Positions 5,742-6,184 of a DNA stretch of 6,184 nt are shown here, one piece after another (positions within the stretch are counted from its first letter, which is position 1; every line of letters begins with the position of its first letter). A program made the translations under genes and the position numbers. Under the pieces are notes generated by a model. The model searched no databases. It was not told where the DNA came from and saw only the letters and a list, made by a program, of their open reading frames with translations. The stretch covers positions 1-6,184 of the forward strand of contig DAIPYE010000181.1 in the NCBI GenBank assembly GCA_036782915.1, written 5' to 3'. The stretch comes from JAEUSI01 sp036782915 (lineage in GTDB: Bacteria > Bacteroidota > Ignavibacteria > Tepidaquicellales > Tepidaquicellaceae).

Positions 5742-6184
5742 TTAAGCTTTCAAAAAATATTTTCCCGGAATCTGTCTGACAAGCGATTTAAATTCCAGTG
5801 ACAAAAGATTTACAAGACAATCAGAAACCGACAAATTTGTTCTTTCATTTATTTCATCTATATGTACCGGTTCGAAATCAAGGATTGAATAAATTATTTT
5901 TTCTGAATCATTCAGATCACTTACATTCTTTTCCGTCTTTTCATGAATATCTTTGTTTAACACTGGTCGTAATTTGTTTTCGAGTTCATCTAAAATATCA
6001 TCAATATTTGTTACAAGTTTTGCCTGCCCTCTTTTAATAAGTTCATTTGTTCCTTCAGATTGTCTGGAATTTATATAACCCGGAACAGCAAATACTTCTC
6101 TGTCCTGATCAACAGCTATCTCAGCAGTCAGTAACGCACCACCTTTAATTCCGCTTTCGATCACAAGCGTGCCCAGGCTGATAC
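5742..6184 (-). CDS. dprA: DprA (DNA processing protein A), C-terminal 146 residues (5' end outside window)
   Basis: DprA binds incoming single-stranded DNA during natural transformation and loads RecA; it also occurs in bacteria not known to be competent. The frame stays open to the right edge. Within the fragment, ISLGTLVIESGIKGGALLTA (1-20) and REVFAVPG belong to the end of the Rossmann-like DprA domain, followed by SEGTNELIKRGQAKLV, the usual end of that domain. After a charged linker comes a winged-helix domain (about 90-146, SEKIIYSILDF to GKYFLKA) of the DprA C-terminal type, which in other species modulates partner contacts. A GTG at 6164 lies inside the conserved domain and is not the start; roughly 60% of the protein is upstream of the window. 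It is the most upstream gene of the visible minus-strand cluster. Confidence 0.93.
   Translation of the reverse strand, partial: ISLGTLVIESGIKGGALLTAEIAVDQDREVFAVPGYINSRQSEGTNELIKRGQAKLVTNIDDILDELENKLRPVLNKDIHEKTEKNVSDLNDSEKIIYSILDFEPVHIDEINERTNLSVSDCLVNLLSLEFKSLVRQIPGKYFLKA

Noticed and set aside
6162..6164. GTG as a start of a short separate gene
   Set aside because: The DprA domain continues in frame upstream (ISLGTL), so the codon is internal.

Overview
The window is AT-rich bacterial chromosome, densely packed, with no RNA genes, mobile elements or CRISPR. The genes mostly lack recognisable Shine-Dalgarno sequences and have A/T-rich start regions. Together with a DUF3109-type protein and a small beta-barrel outer membrane protein, this suggests the Bacteroidota/Chlorobi/Ignavibacteria (FCB) group. 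That placement is an inference. A 34-N scaffold gap shows this is a draft assembly, possibly metagenomic.

Layout: the left 0.9 kb is the 3' three quarters of an acyl-CoA dehydrogenase gene on the + strand. Everything else lies on the - strand and reads right to left as one tight cluster: dprA (C-terminal part, cut by the right edge), a cysteine-rich DUF3109 protein, rpoN (sigma-54), hslV, hslU and a small outer membrane beta-barrel protein. Spacings are 9, 1, 17, 30 and 11 bases, so a single transcript is likely. No internal promoter or terminator can be recognised. The cluster meets the acyl-CoA dehydrogenase gene tail to tail with only 3 bases between the stop codons.

How the genes work together: HslV (peptidase) and HslU (AAA+ unfoldase) form the two-part HslVU protease. 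RpoN directs RNA polymerase to sigma-54 promoters, and DprA protects incoming single-stranded DNA and loads RecA. The DUF3109 protein and the outer membrane protein have no assigned function. The acyl-CoA dehydrogenase belongs to fatty-acid or branched-chain acyl-CoA oxidation and is not functionally tied to the cluster.

The most notable observation is in HslU. The protein is well conserved with Walker A, pore loop, arginine finger and sensor 2 all present, but the Walker B segment (the GIVFIDEI stretch of E. coli HslU) is cleanly absent. About 14 residues are missing in frame, and the junction looks like recombination or assembly collapse between two short repeats encoding 'IDK'. This is either a local assembly error or an HslU that cannot hydrolyse ATP normally. 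I see no new multi-gene system in the window.
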